Source of the DNA: Limnohabitans sp. 2KL-1
GTDB lineage: Bacteria > Pseudomonadota > Gammaproteobacteria > Burkholderiales > Burkholderiaceae_C
Direction of reading: 5' to 3'
Assembly (NCBI RefSeq): GCF_003063435.1
Contig: NZ_NESL01000003.1
Coordinates: 186,001 to 250,000, forward strand
DNA length: 64,000 bases
Made by a program: the position numbers and the translations under genes. The notes beneath the pieces were generated by a model that worked only from the letters and a program-made list of their open reading frames with translations, searched no databases and had not been told where the DNA came from. Shown piece by piece: positions 41,798-51,511 of this stretch (within the stretch, counting starts at the first letter, position 1; each line of letters opens with the position of its first letter).

Positions 41798-43002
41798 GAC
41801 AGATCCTTGGGCAGTTTCAAGATGCGTTGTGCAATCACATCCAATTGCACTTCCGTGGTGCCCGCGTAGATCGTCTCGGCACGCGAAAACAGGTAAGCGC
41901 CGGTGAACACTTTTCGTGCGCGCTGGGCCTGCGCACTGGATGCGGGCGTCACGTCAGCCATCAATGACAAGGCCAGCGAAGCAAAGGCTTGATGGCATTC
42001 CGACCAGTACAGTTTGGTCAGCGAGCCACGCGCACCGATTTCATGGCCCGCCATCATGGATTCGACGGTGCGCTCGACCAGGCCTTTGAGGTGATCGATC
42101 TCGCAAACCACCTCGCCGATGCGGCGCTGGTAGTAACCGTCCTGCAAGCGCTCAGACAAAACACGGTCCGACTTGCAAGCCCGGATCAGGTGGCGCAATT
42201 CGCTCTCAAAACGCCAGGGCCTGTACATGCGGTTGGTCGCCCGCTCGATGGAAAGCACGCTCACGGCGGAGCGCCATCCTTCATCAGGAGCGCCCAGTCG
42301 CGCGCTATCGGGGACGATCACGTTGTCGAAAAAAACCTCCGCAAACGATTCTTTGTCGTCGATGGACCGGATCGGCACCACACGGATGCCCGGTGTGTTC
42401 ATGGGCACGGCAAACATCAACATGCCGCGGTGCGCATCGGCGACGGTTCCCGTCCGCGTGAGCAACAAACAATCATGTGCCTTGGCGGCCCCACTGGTCC
42501 ATATTTTCTGGCCATTGATGCGCCAATGCTGGCCATCTTGTACGGCACGAGTGCGCAGACGTGCCAGGTCAGAACCCGCATCAGGCTCAGAAAAACCCTG
42601 ACACCAATAGTTGTCCATGCGCAAGATGGGCGGCAAAAAGGTCTGCTTTTGCACCTCGGTCCCAACGGCCATGATGATGGGGCCCGCCAGCTCTTTGCCA
42701 ATGGAGCTGCTGCTCTCCGGCATGGGCAGCGCACCGATTTCCTTGTTGACGGCCAAATGCTCACGCAGACTGAGACCATGTCCGCCATACGCCTTGGGCC
42801 AAGTCATGCCGGCCAAACCGGCCCTGTACATGGCCGCTTCCCACTCGCGACTTTCGGCCAATGTCGGGGCGCGGTAATCCAGGTGATCGGCGCGCATGTG
42901 GGTCGGCAAATTGGCTTGCAACCAGGTGCGCGCATGCTGACGGTACACATCCCGACCAGTGGCTGGATCAGGCGGAACCACATTCGTATCGTAGGGCATC
43001 AA
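41794..43002 (-). CDS. Acyl-CoA dehydrogenase (full-length subunit)
   Basis: A 402-residue flavoprotein. FAD/substrate segments include CQGFSEPDAGSDLA and INGQKIWTSGAAKA; the C-terminal AETIYAGTTEVQLDVIAQRIL carries the usual glutamate. It introduces a double bond into an acyl-CoA, passing electrons to ETF. It starts at 43002 and is followed by its short partner with a 4-bp overlap. The 189-bp gap before it (43003-43191) shows no gene. Confidence 0.88.
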   Translation of the reverse strand: MMPYDTNVVPPDPATGRDVYRQHARTWLQANLPTHMRADHLDYRAPTLAESREWEAAMYRAGLAGMTWPKAYGGHGLSLREHLAVNKEIGALPMPESSSSIGKELAGPIIMAVGTEVQKQTFLPPILRMDNYWCQGFSEPDAGSDLARLRTRAVQDGQHWRINGQKIWTSGAAKAHDCLLLTRTGTVADAHRGMLMFAVPMNTPGIRVVPIRSIDDKESFAEVFFDNVIVPDSARLGAPDEGWRSAVSVLSIERATNRMYRPWRFESELRHLIRACKSDRVLSERLQDGYYQRRIGEVVCEIDHLKGLVERTVESMMAGHEIGARGSLTKLYWSECHQAFASLALSLMADVTPASSAQAQRARKVFTGAYLFSRAETIYAGTTEVQLDVIAQRILKLPKDLS

Positions 43003-43191
43003 ATTCCTCTGTGAACGGTGCCTGCGGCTTGCAGGTGATCATCCATGCGACCCGCACACGATGCGCTCCCAAAGAGCCCGTGTGCCAAGTTCTGCAAAAC
43101 AGTCACGCCGCTACCATGGCAACGGCTCGCGCCTTGAAAATGCACCCATCCCCGCACTTGGCGAGAAGGTGTGCACCAGGTTCCCCATCGC

Positions 43192-43962
43192 TCAACGGCC
43201 CTTGAAAACGGGTGGGCGCTTTTCCAGAAACGCCATGCGGGCTTCACGGGCATCTTCGGTCTTGGAAAGTGCCAGCGTGAATTCCTGCTCAAAGCGGTAG
43301 GCATCCCGTTGCGGCATGACATCCACCATGTTGGTTGCACGTTTGGCATAGATCAGTGCCAAGGGTGCTTTGGATGCAATATCCCGGGCCAGCTCCAGCG
43401 TGACAGGCAGCAGCATGTCGGGGGGCAACACCTCTTCCAGCACGTTGCGCCGCAACAGGTCTGCGGCCGTGAGGCGCTGTCCGGAGAAAAACATGCGTCG
43501 CGCGGTGGAACGGCCAAACAAAGTGCGCAACATGGAGGCACCGCCGGCCAGCCCCACATTGATTTCGGGCATGCCAAAAGTGGCATTGTCCGATGCATAC
43601 AAAATGTCGCAAGCGGCAGCCAGGCCAAGCCCCGCACCCAGTGCCGCCCCATTGATCGCAGCGATCACGGGTTTGGCGCATTCACGAATGGCGTTGCCCG
43701 TTTCACGGGTGATGCGATTGTGCTCAAGGAAATCACCCGGGACATCGTCGTCGGGTCGGTCTTTCAAATCTGCTCCCGCACAGAAAACAGACCCCTGGCC
43801 CGTCAAAACGGCACAGCGAACATCATCGCGTGCAGAAATCGCATCAAAGGTGGCGACGATTTGGTAACGCATCTCGCGACTGAGCGCGTTGACGGGAGGA
43901 CGATCCAAAGTGACCAAAGCCACACCATCGGTCACTTCCATGCGAAGACATGGCTCGCTCAT
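43192..43962 (-). CDS. Enoyl-CoA hydratase/isomerase (crotonase) family protein
   Basis: A 256-residue crotonase-fold protein. The oxyanion-hole segments are visible: VFCAGADLKDRP and AAINGAALGAGLGLAAACDI; a Glu in the second catalytic region (GMPEINVGLAGGA) is present. It hydrates or isomerises the enoyl-CoA made by the dehydrogenases. The start MSEPCLRM at 43962 has the Shine-Dalgarno GGGAGG, which is paired in a hairpin (43965-43983). A 33-codon ORF ends in an ATGA overlap with this ATG. Confidence 0.9.
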   Translation of the reverse strand: MSEPCLRMEVTDGVALVTLDRPPVNALSREMRYQIVATFDAISARDDVRCAVLTGQGSVFCAGADLKDRPDDDVPGDFLEHNRITRETGNAIRECAKPVIAAINGAALGAGLGLAAACDILYASDNATFGMPEINVGLAGGASMLRTLFGRSTARRMFFSGQRLTAADLLRRNVLEEVLPPDMLLPVTLELARDIASKAPLALIYAKRATNMVDVMPQRDAYRFEQEFTLALSKTEDAREARMAFLEKRPPVFKGR

Positions 43963-44060
43963 ACGACCTCCCGTGGGGAGGTCTGAATTGGGGCAACCGC
44001 CGTGGCTTGGCCCATCTGTTGGCGAACGCCACATCCCACGTCATTCCAGTGTTTCATCAT
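43959..44060 (-). CDS. 33-codon leader ORF overlapping the crotonase start
   Basis: ATG at 44060 (second ATG at 44057), preceded by the strong Shine-Dalgarno AGGAGA at 7-base spacing, 33 sense codons and a TGA at 43961-43959 that overlaps the crotonase ATG as ATGA. The peptide (MMKHWNDVGCGVRQQMG...) matches no family that I know. Ribosomes finishing it would melt the hairpin that hides the crotonase ribosome-binding site. It is therefore probably a translational-coupling leader rather than a functional protein. Too short for most gene callers. Confidence 0.55.
   Translation of the reverse strand: MMKHWNDVGCGVRQQMGQATAVAPIQTSPREVV
43965..43983 (-). promoter_or_regulatory. Hairpin sequestering the crotonase ribosome-binding site
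   Basis: On the minus-strand RNA, GACCTCCC-CAC-GGGAGGTC forms a perfect 8-bp stem with a 3-base loop. The 3' arm contains the whole Shine-Dalgarno GGGAGG, 2 bases before the crotonase ATG. Translation of the overlapping leader ORF would open it. This is seen directly; the regulatory role is inferred. The region 44061-44297 further upstream holds no gene or other signal that I can support. Confidence 0.6.
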
Positions 44061-44297
44061 GGTTTGTCTCCTGTTGGATCTGCACAGCACAACGCCGTGT
44101 CATTCTTAACCCATGGCCCATTCTATGAACGCCGTTACACGCCATTACATGCTCAATGGTTGGTTGTGTTCTGCAATAAGCAGCAGAATCAAGAGCGGCC
44201 TTGAACCTGCATGTCAACCGATCAAAGCCTGCGGTGAATGTCCCGTTGGGGGCGTTGAGCCCGGGTTTTCAGGGCGCACGACGCACGCGCTGGTGCC

Positions 44298-45266
44298 TCA
44301 TGCAGACTGCTTGGCACCCACCAGGCCTGCACAAGCTTGTGCGGCAGAAAAGCGCAAAGACTCGCCCGAGACGCGTTCAGCCACGCAATCGAGGAACAGC
44401 CGAATTTTGGTGGGCATCATCGGTGTGTCGAGGATCGTGGCATAGACGCCTTCTTCGAACGTGGTGTTGGTGACATGAATACCGGGTAATAACCGCACCA
44501 ACGAACCTTGCAGCAAATCGTGATGCACGGTGTAGTCATCCAAAAGCGCAATGCCTTCACCCAGACGTGCCAACTCCAGCAAGGCCATGCCGTTGTTGCT
44601 CATGTGGCGCGGCCGAAAATGAACCGTCTCGATGTCTTTGCCAAGCGTGCGACAGAAATGCCACGCGTACTGCTCACCCGGCTTCATGTAAGCCAGACAT
44701 TCATGCGCGGGGATGTCGCTCGGCTGCTGCGGGGCCGGATGGTGCGCCAGGTACTTGGGTGATGCCACCAGGTAACGCTCACTGCGAAACAGCCGCCGCC
44801 GCTTGATGCCAGCCTCTGCGGGTGGCGATATGCGGAAATCAATGTCGATCTGGTTGCGCCTCAGGTCCACGGGCGTCTCTGAAAGAATCAACTCGATGTG
44901 AATGTCCGGGTACTTCTCTCGAAAAAGTGCAATCAGTGGCGGCAACACCCGCAAGCCAAACATCATCCGGGAATGCACCCGCAACACGCCCTTGGGTGCC
45001 GCACGAATCTCCGTGATGGAGCGATGCACCTCATGGATGTTCCAGAGCAAACCTTCGAGTTGCTGGGCGTACTCTTGTCCCGATTCGGTCAACACCACCT
45101 GCCGTGTGGAACGCAGCAACAACTTGACGTTCAGTGTGTTTTCAAACTCTGTGATCGCGCGTGACACGGCTGTGGCAGAGATCCCGAACTGACGTGCTGT
45201 TCCAGAAAAACTCTTGGTTTGAGACACCGATAGAAACAGCTCCATCGCACGTAAACGGTCCATCAT
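44298..45266 (-). CDS. LysR-family transcriptional regulator
   Basis: A 322-residue LysR regulator with an N-terminal winged helix (FSGTARQFGISATAVSRAITEFENTL) and a periplasmic-binding-like effector domain (residues about 90-300). It is divergent from the luciferase-like monooxygenase gene at 45378 across 111 bp and upstream of the acyl-CoA operon on its own strand, so it may control both. The start MMDRLRAME at 45266 is used; the frame is open further back to 45944 through the neighbouring gene, which is an artefact. Confidence 0.9.
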   Translation of the reverse strand: MMDRLRAMELFLSVSQTKSFSGTARQFGISATAVSRAITEFENTLNVKLLLRSTRQVVLTESGQEYAQQLEGLLWNIHEVHRSITEIRAAPKGVLRVHSRMMFGLRVLPPLIALFREKYPDIHIELILSETPVDLRRNQIDIDFRISPPAEAGIKRRRLFRSERYLVASPKYLAHHPAPQQPSDIPAHECLAYMKPGEQYAWHFCRTLGKDIETVHFRPRHMSNNGMALLELARLGEGIALLDDYTVHHDLLQGSLVRLLPGIHVTNTTFEEGVYATILDTPMMPTKIRLFLDCVAERVSGESLRFSAAQACAGLVGAKQSA

Positions 45267-45275
45267 TACTCCATT

Positions 45276-45290
45276 TTCTGCAGCACAGAA
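45276..45290. promoter_or_regulatory. Candidate LysR box
   Basis: TTCTG-CAGCA-CAGAA, containing the T-N11-A core TCTG-N5-CAGA with dyad symmetry, located 10-24 bp upstream of the lysR start and 88 bp upstream of the divergent monooxygenase gene. Form and position fit an autoregulatory LysR site. Confidence 0.45.
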
Positions 45291-45377
45291 CCGCGCATTA
45301 TCGCTATTCCAGTTCAGAAAACGATACCCCAGAATGACATCTCGTTCAATCACCATCCCAAAGAAACGGAGACAACC

Positions 45378-46445
45378 ATGGAATTCGGCGTGTTCATCCT
45401 GGCGCAGCAACGCGGCTACCACCAAACTTCCCAGCAGGTGATCCACAACTCGATCGAGCAGACCGTCGCCGCCGAGCAGGCGGGCTTCAACACCGCCTGG
45501 TATGCCGAGCACCACTTCAACAACTATTCGCTCTCGCCCTCCCCGTTGATGATGGTGGCACACATGGCCGCCAAGACGAAACGCATTCGCCTGGGTACTG
45601 CCGTGTGCATTTTGCCCTTGTACCACCCGGCACGCTTCCTGGCAGAGGTCGGTTTTGTAGACACCGTGTCCAACGGCCGTCTGGATTTGGGTGTCGGCTC
45701 CGGCTACCAGGAGTTCGAGTTCGAGCGTTTTGGCGTCAAGATCGCCGACTCTGGTGAAATTTTCAATGAGTTTCTCGACATCATCCCCAAAGGCTTGACG
45801 CAGAAAATTTTTGAACACGATGGCAAGTTTCTCAAAGTCCCTCCGAGCTCCATTGCCGTGCGCTGCGTACAAGATCCCATGCCACCGATCTGGATCACGT
45901 CTGGCAACCCTGTCACGCTGGCCCGAGGTGTGCGCGAGAACCACAACCTGTTCGTCACCGCCTTGCTCAACGGCAACGAGGCCATCACCGAACTGCGCGG
46001 CCGCTTGGACAAGGTTGCCCAGGACAACGGCAAGGACCTGGACGAGGATGTCAAATTCGGTTTCCTGCGCTGCGCATTCGCTTCTGACAACGCCGCTGAA
46101 ATTGACGCTTATCTTGAAAATGCGCGCTTTCAGCGCCGCATTTCAGAAAGCCTGAAACACCGCCGGGCGCAAACCGATGACGGGTACATGATCAAGGAAG
46201 TGCCCTCGGCCACCGACCCGACCTTTGAGCAACTGCGCAAAAACCTTCCGGTCGGTTCGGTGAACCAGGTGATCGACAAAATGCTGGAGGAAATCAGCAT
46301 CCTGCGGCCCAAGCACATTGCCTTGCAGACCCAGTTGGGGGATTTCGACCAAAAGACGATGCTCAAGCAAATTGAGCTGTGGGGCGAAAGAATCATTCCG
46401 GCCATCCGCAAGGAAATCGGTCAGGAAAATCTCACTGCGGCGTGA
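45378..46445 (+). CDS. Luciferase-like (LLM-class) flavin-dependent monooxygenase
   Basis: A 355-residue LLM-class flavin monooxygenase: MEFGVFILAQQRGY start, WYAEHHFNNYSLSPSP, and RIRLGTAVCILPLYHPARFLAEVGFVD typical of the bacterial luciferase superfamily. Such enzymes use reduced FMN supplied by a separate reductase, here encoded 19 bp downstream. Possible reactions are Baeyer-Villiger oxidation, hydroxylation or desulfonation. The Shine-Dalgarno CGGAGA precedes the ATG. Divergent from lysR. Confidence 0.88.
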   Translation: MEFGVFILAQQRGYHQTSQQVIHNSIEQTVAAEQAGFNTAWYAEHHFNNYSLSPSPLMMVAHMAAKTKRIRLGTAVCILPLYHPARFLAEVGFVDTVSNGRLDLGVGSGYQEFEFERFGVKIADSGEIFNEFLDIIPKGLTQKIFEHDGKFLKVPPSSIAVRCVQDPMPPIWITSGNPVTLARGVRENHNLFVTALLNGNEAITELRGRLDKVAQDNGKDLDEDVKFGFLRCAFASDNAAEIDAYLENARFQRRISESLKHRRAQTDDGYMIKEVPSATDPTFEQLRKNLPVGSVNQVIDKMLEEISILRPKHIALQTQLGDFDQKTMLKQIELWGERIIPAIRKEIGQENLTAA

Positions 46446-46464
46446 CCCTCAAGAGATCCGCCTG

Positions 46465-47262
46465 ATGCAAGTTCACCTCACCAATGCGGGTGCTGTCACC
46501 CTGTGCCATCCCACGGTTTTCAACAAGCTGGACGTGCTGGTCGATCCACAATCACCAGAGCGTCTGGAGCTTGCCATTGCGCGCATCGGCCGTCGTGAAG
46601 GCACAGACCACGTGCGATTGGCACCGTCCATCCTGCGCTTCCTGTCGGGTCACGCAGGAGAGGCCGAGTGGGAATCCGGATTTTCTGCCATGCTGGACTA
46701 CGCCACCCAAAAGGGCTGGGTCAATGCGCAGGGCGAAATCCGCGCCCACCTGAGTTTCACGGACAACGACAGGGTCGTGTCGGTGGACGACTTCAAGGCC
46801 GCCATGCGCGCACTGCCGGCGGGCATTGCGGCCGTCACGACAGCCCGTGAAGGGGCGGTGGCAGGCATGATTGTCTCCAGCCTGACCTCTATATCGGCCG
46901 ACCCTCCCATGATTGGTTTTTTTGCACACCAGAACTCATCCATCCATCCTGCCCTGATACAAAGCGGCCACTTTGTGGCGAACGTCCTGGGAGAAGATCA
47001 CAGAGGTGTGATGTCCAGCTTCTTGAACGAACCACAAGGTAGGGCCCGATTCAACACAGGCCAGTGGACCCCCAATGAAAAAAATGCGCCAGTCCTCCAA
47101 GATGCCCTGGCCAGCTTGGAATGCGACATTGTGTGTACCCAGACGTTGGGAACGCACCAACTCATCGTGGGAAAAATCCGCAAGTCGACATGTTCATCGG
47201 CCAACCCCGTCGTTCACTTCAATGCGGGCACGCACAAGCTGGCCCCGGAATGGGCACACTGA
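46465..47262 (+). CDS. Flavin reductase with an extra N-terminal domain
   Basis: A 265-residue protein. Residues about 105-265 form a split-barrel flavin reductase ([20 protein letters not shown] ... [15 protein letters not shown]), which supplies reduced FMN to the monooxygenase upstream. Residues 1-95 form an additional domain with [11 protein letters not shown] and [17 protein letters not shown] that I cannot assign. Two-component monooxygenase reductases are normally about 170 residues long, so the fusion is notable. The ATG at 46465 fits the gap to the upstream gene. Confidence 0.82.
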   Translation: MQVHLTNAGAVTLCHPTVFNKLDVLVDPQSPERLELAIARIGRREGTDHVRLAPSILRFLSGHAGEAEWESGFSAMLDYATQKGWVNAQGEIRAHLSFTDNDRVVSVDDFKAAMRALPAGIAAVTTAREGAVAGMIVSSLTSISADPPMIGFFAHQNSSIHPALIQSGHFVANVLGEDHRGVMSSFLNEPQGRARFNTGQWTPNEKNAPVLQDALASLECDIVCTQTLGTHQLIVGKIRKSTCSSANPVVHFNAGTHKLAPEWAH

Positions 47263-47353
47263 ACAAATCTGCACACCAGTCTGCACGCTGGGCAGTCCAT
47301 CCGGGCAACTTTTTTTCATTCCGCACTTCCCGTGCACTCCACTGTTTGACAAC

Positions 47354-48127
47354 ATGACTGACTCTACAAATTTCGATTCCAATGCGCTGCGTGACCGCGT
47401 GGCCGTGGTCACCGGTGCCGCAGGCGGCTTGGGACTGTCCATCTGCGAACGCCTGCAGAGCATGGGTGCCCAGGTCATCAGGGCCGACATCGGCTATGCC
47501 GAATCGGTGCATGAAACCGCAGCAGGCTTCGAAGTGAAATGTGACATTGCTGACCCCGAGTCCATTGAACACCTGGGTCAATGGGTTCGAAGCCGTTTCG
47601 GGCGATGCGATGTTCTGGTCAATAACGCCGCCATCGGCGCAGCCCCAGTTGCGCTGGAAGAATTCCCCATCGAACTGTGGGATCGCATGTTCAGCATCAA
47701 CCTGCGAGGCGCATTGCTTTGCTCTCAGGCCATGGTGCCCATGATGTTCGAACGGCAAGCGGGCAGCATCATCAATGTGGCCTCCATCGCCGCGCAAGTG
47801 GCCACCAAGGTCGGCGCCTACGGCCCCACCAAAGCGGGCCTGCTGGGCCTGACCTGCCAAATGGCCGTAGAGTGGGGTCCGCGCGGACTGAGGGCCAATT
47901 CAATCAGCCCCGGCATGATCCTGACCCCCCTGTCGGAAGTGCACTACCGCGATCCGGAAAAAAAACTGCATCGCACCAACAGCATTCCGGTGCGGCGCAT
48001 CGGACAACCGCAAGACATTGCCGATGCCGTCGGTTTCCTGGCCAGCGATGCATCGGCCTACGTCAACGGGCAAGACATGGTGGTGGATGGCGGCTTCTTG
48101 AAAGCCGCATTGACCAATCTGTACTGA
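47354..48127 (+). CDS. Short-chain dehydrogenase/reductase
   Basis: A 257-residue classical [27 protein letters not shown], catalytic Ser in NVASIAAQV and Tyr/Lys in [14 protein letters not shown] near the end. It follows the flavin reductase by 91 bp and probably belongs to the LysR-controlled plus operon. The frame is open back to 47075 inside the reductase gene; the ATG at 47354 gives the usual length. Confidence 0.88.
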   Translation: MTDSTNFDSNALRDRVAVVTGAAGGLGLSICERLQSMGAQVIRADIGYAESVHETAAGFEVKCDIADPESIEHLGQWVRSRFGRCDVLVNNAAIGAAPVALEEFPIELWDRMFSINLRGALLCSQAMVPMMFERQAGSIINVASIAAQVATKVGAYGPTKAGLLGLTCQMAVEWGPRGLRANSISPGMILTPLSEVHYRDPEKKLHRTNSIPVRRIGQPQDIADAVGFLASDASAYVNGQDMVVDGGFLKAALTNLY

Positions 48128-48239
48128 CTCCGAGAGACCCGAATCAAAGCGCCACAATTTGCGACAGGGTTTGGTCTGCGAATGAACGCTTTTGGACAGC
48201 AAATTTGTGATTCAACAAGGCCAAGCGTGGGTGTCAAAC

Positions 48240-48752
48240 TCACCAATTGGCGGGCAGTGCATTTGCAATCAGTCGCACGCCTTTGTGGGCTGGAATGTCA
48301 CGCATCAGTTCCATAGGGTGAATCTCGGTCATCAGCTTGGCACCAATGAAGGGGATCAGGTCTTTTTCAAGGTTGCAACAGGTTCGCGTGGCGTGGCTTT
48401 CGCTCCAGTTGGGTTACTGCACCGCGAACCATCCTAGGGCAACAGACTTGAAGGTGTCGCCGTCCGGGTTGCTGGCCTTTAGCTTTTCCAGCTTCCTCGC
48501 TTGGACTGGGTCAGCTCCCTCCCCCTTCAACGCCTTTGCAGCGTCACGGGCTTTGCGGGCCGCTGCAACACTGACAGCCGGGTAAGACCCCAGCGCCATG
48601 CGGCCTTCTTTGCCATCTTGGTAGGTCTTCCAAAACCAGCCTTTTGACCCAGCCGAGGAAACCTCCAGGTAAAGCCCGCCCGCATCGGTCAGGCGCAGGC
48701 GTTTTTTGTCAGCGGGGCAAAGGGCGTTTTTGCATTGAACATCGGCCAGCAT
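48240..48752 (-). pseudogene. Tyrosine-recombinase (phage integrase) remnant
   Basis: The N-terminus MLADVQCKNALCPADKKR and LTDAGGLYLEVSSAGSKGW is the arm-binding DUF4102 domain of P4-type integrases. After about 112 codons the frame hits TAA at 48414-48416; the next codons (PNWSESHAN) continue the family pattern. A frameshift near 48370-48375 then leads to LEKDLIPFIGAKLMTEIHPMEL, the start of the core-binding domain. Everything after that, including the catalytic Arg-His-Arg-Tyr part, is missing. It marks an old integrated island; no intact attachment site or tRNA was seen next to it. Confidence 0.85.
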
Positions 48753-48781
48753 CGGGGCGTTCTCTCAGGTGTCCGAGGGGC

Positions 48782-48837
48782 AAACCGGGGAACGTTCCTC
48801 GGTTTTTTGGATTTTGCCCCGGTTGTTCCCCGGTTTG
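48782..48837. repeat. Cluster of CCGGTT-type repeats upstream of the integrase
   Basis: 48782-48805 is a near-perfect 24-bp palindrome (AAACCG-G-GGAAC / GTTCC-T-CGGTTT). Two more copies of the arm sequence, CCCCGGTT, follow at 48817-48824 and 48828-48834. Their place just upstream of an integrase gene suggests arm-type integrase sites or an autoregulatory operator. Confidence 0.45.
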
Positions 48838-48893
48838 GTCCCGGCTGTCAACGAACGTTAATGAACCGTCTTGGACTACAAACCGTTGATTTA

Positions 48894-48969
48894 ATCGGCA
48901 TAGGGGGCCTCCCTGATGGGAGGCACCCCTGCCACACCACCCGGCATGCGGGTCCGCACCGGGCGGTTC
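48894..48969 (-). mobile_element. Group II intron 3' end (domains V and VI)
   Basis: On the minus strand, 48969-48932 reads GAACCGCCCGGTGCGG...GCCGGGTGGTGTGG, which folds as the compact domain V hairpin of bacterial group II introns. It is followed by a domain VI hairpin with stem GCCTCCC/GGGAGGC, a lower GGGG/CCCC stem, a TA bulge holding the branch-point adenosine and the closing CCGAT end at 48894. It lies directly after the maturase C-terminal codons at 48982. The 5' domains I-III of the intron are absent, so it cannot splice as it stands. Confidence 0.8.
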
Positions 48970-48981
48970 GAGCGCTTGAGG

Positions 48982-49964
48982 TCAGGACAGCCTTGGCACC
49001 CCCAGCCGATCAAAGTACGCAATGGTCAGCACTCGCTTGATGGCCCCGTCACTGTTGCGCCACCACCTGTGGCAGTTACCCGCCACTTGGTTCGCTACAT
49101 CTTCCGAGGCCCCCAGCGCCTTCAACTCCCTATAGATCGCCTTCGGCCTCTTCCAGTGCCTGAGCTGGATCGCTCTCAGCCGATGACGCAACCACTCGTC
49201 CAGCCCTCGCCAGACCTTGGGCGTTTGCGCCATCCCGAAGTAGGCCTTCCAGCCCAGCAGGTAGGGCCTCAGCTTTTCCACCACTTGCGCCATGCTGCGC
49301 CCAAACGCAAAGCCAGTGCCCAACTCCAGCAAGAAGTGCGTGATGTGCCGGATCAGGCCGCTCTCGATGTCGCGCTCATGGGCTTCGTCACCCAAGCCCA
49401 AAAAATCGAACAGGTAGGGGTCTTTTAAGGTGTCTTGGGCCAAATCGGAGTGCGGTGATGGCAGCCGTTCGCCAAAATTCGTAACGGCTTGGCCCTGGCG
49501 GGCCAACAAGCGGTTCTTGATCTGCACTTCCAGCGTCGTTCGCGACCACCCCCGCTGTAGGGCTTGTGCGGCATACCACTCGCGCTCTTCTGGGGTTTGC
49601 AACTGGGTCAGCAAGGTCACGATGTGGAACCAAGGCAATTGGGCAGCAGGCTGCTGCCCAAATTGCTGGGACGGGCAGTGCTCGGCAAAGAAGCGCATGT
49701 ACTTCAGGTTGCGCGATGAAAACCCCTTCATCTGCGGAAAAGCTTCGCGCAGATCACGGGAGAGCCGGTCAACCACTTTCGCTCCCCAACCCTCGCGGCT
49801 TTGCCGGTCAAGAATATCGCGCCCGATGTGCCAGTACAGCAGCACCAGTTCCCGGTTGACGGCCAGCGCGGCGCGCTGCTGGGCGCTGTGGATACGGGTT
49901 TTCAGCTCAGCGAGCCAGTCGGTGTAGCCCTCGGGCGCGGGCATGAGCAAGGTAGGACGGTCGG

Positions 49965-49968
<4 letters not shown>
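48982..49968 (-). pseudogene. YhcG-type nuclease N-terminus fused in frame to group II intron maturase C-terminus
   Basis: A single open frame of 328 codons with two unrelated parts. Residues 1-223 are the DUF1016/YhcG N-terminal domain up to HFLLELGTGFAFG, exactly where the PD-(D/E)xK nuclease domain should begin. Residues about 224-328 (EKLRPYLLGWKAYFG, LDEWLRHRLRAIQLRHWKR) are the group II intron maturase X domain with its C-terminal tail. The catalytic nuclease core and the reverse-transcriptase core are both missing. The junction lies near 49295-49302. Its ATG overlaps the upstream HsdM/HsdS stop (ATGA). Probably a deletion product with no enzymatic activity, though the reading frame is fully open. 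Confidence 0.85.
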
Positions 49969-51122
<1,154 letters not shown>

Positions 51123-51252
51123 ACGTGATTAGAGGGTGTGGAAGGCCAACAGATTGACTGATTTAGTATCTGAGTGTAATGAGGAATTCCTTAGAATCGA
51201 GGGCTGTTGCTCTCTGTAGCAAGCAGTCATTTTCGATCCCAAGGAGCACATC

Positions 51253-51498
51253 GTGGCTACCGTCAACCCCATACAAAACTTGTTTGCACGGCTTAACGAG
51301 GCGGGGATTTCCACGCCTGTTGCCCGCAAATCTCTGCCCAGCTGGTGGGACGATGAGATTGCCTTGATTCCGTCTGGCTTGCAGCAAGCCCAGATGTATT
51401 TGGCTCGGGCGTTCAACATCAGCCTGGCCAGTTTGGCTGACCCCAACGCGGCGGTGATCTTTTTGGCAAGCCCCCAACAGAAGCCTGTAACTCATTGA
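51253..51498 (+). CDS. Small hypothetical protein, possibly a truncated N-terminal domain
   Basis: 81 residues from GTG 51253 with the Shine-Dalgarno AAGGAG. The sequence (NLFARLNEAGISTPV, LPSWWDDEIALIPSGLQQAQMYLARAF) resembles the N-terminal region found before ImmA/IrrE-type peptidase domains, but the protein stops after AAVIFLASPQQ, so the rest may have been lost. It is divergent from the HsdM/HsdS fusion at the edge of the decayed island. The function is unknown. Confidence 0.5.
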   Translation: MATVNPIQNLFARLNEAGISTPVARKSLPSWWDDEIALIPSGLQQAQMYLARAFNISLASLADPNAAVIFLASPQQKPVTH

Positions 51499-51511
51499 AG
51501 CCTTGAACGAT

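Noticed and set aside
45267..45944. Extension of the LysR frame to 548 residues
   Set aside because: The extra part is antisense to the luciferase-like monooxygenase; the winged helix starts normally at 45266.
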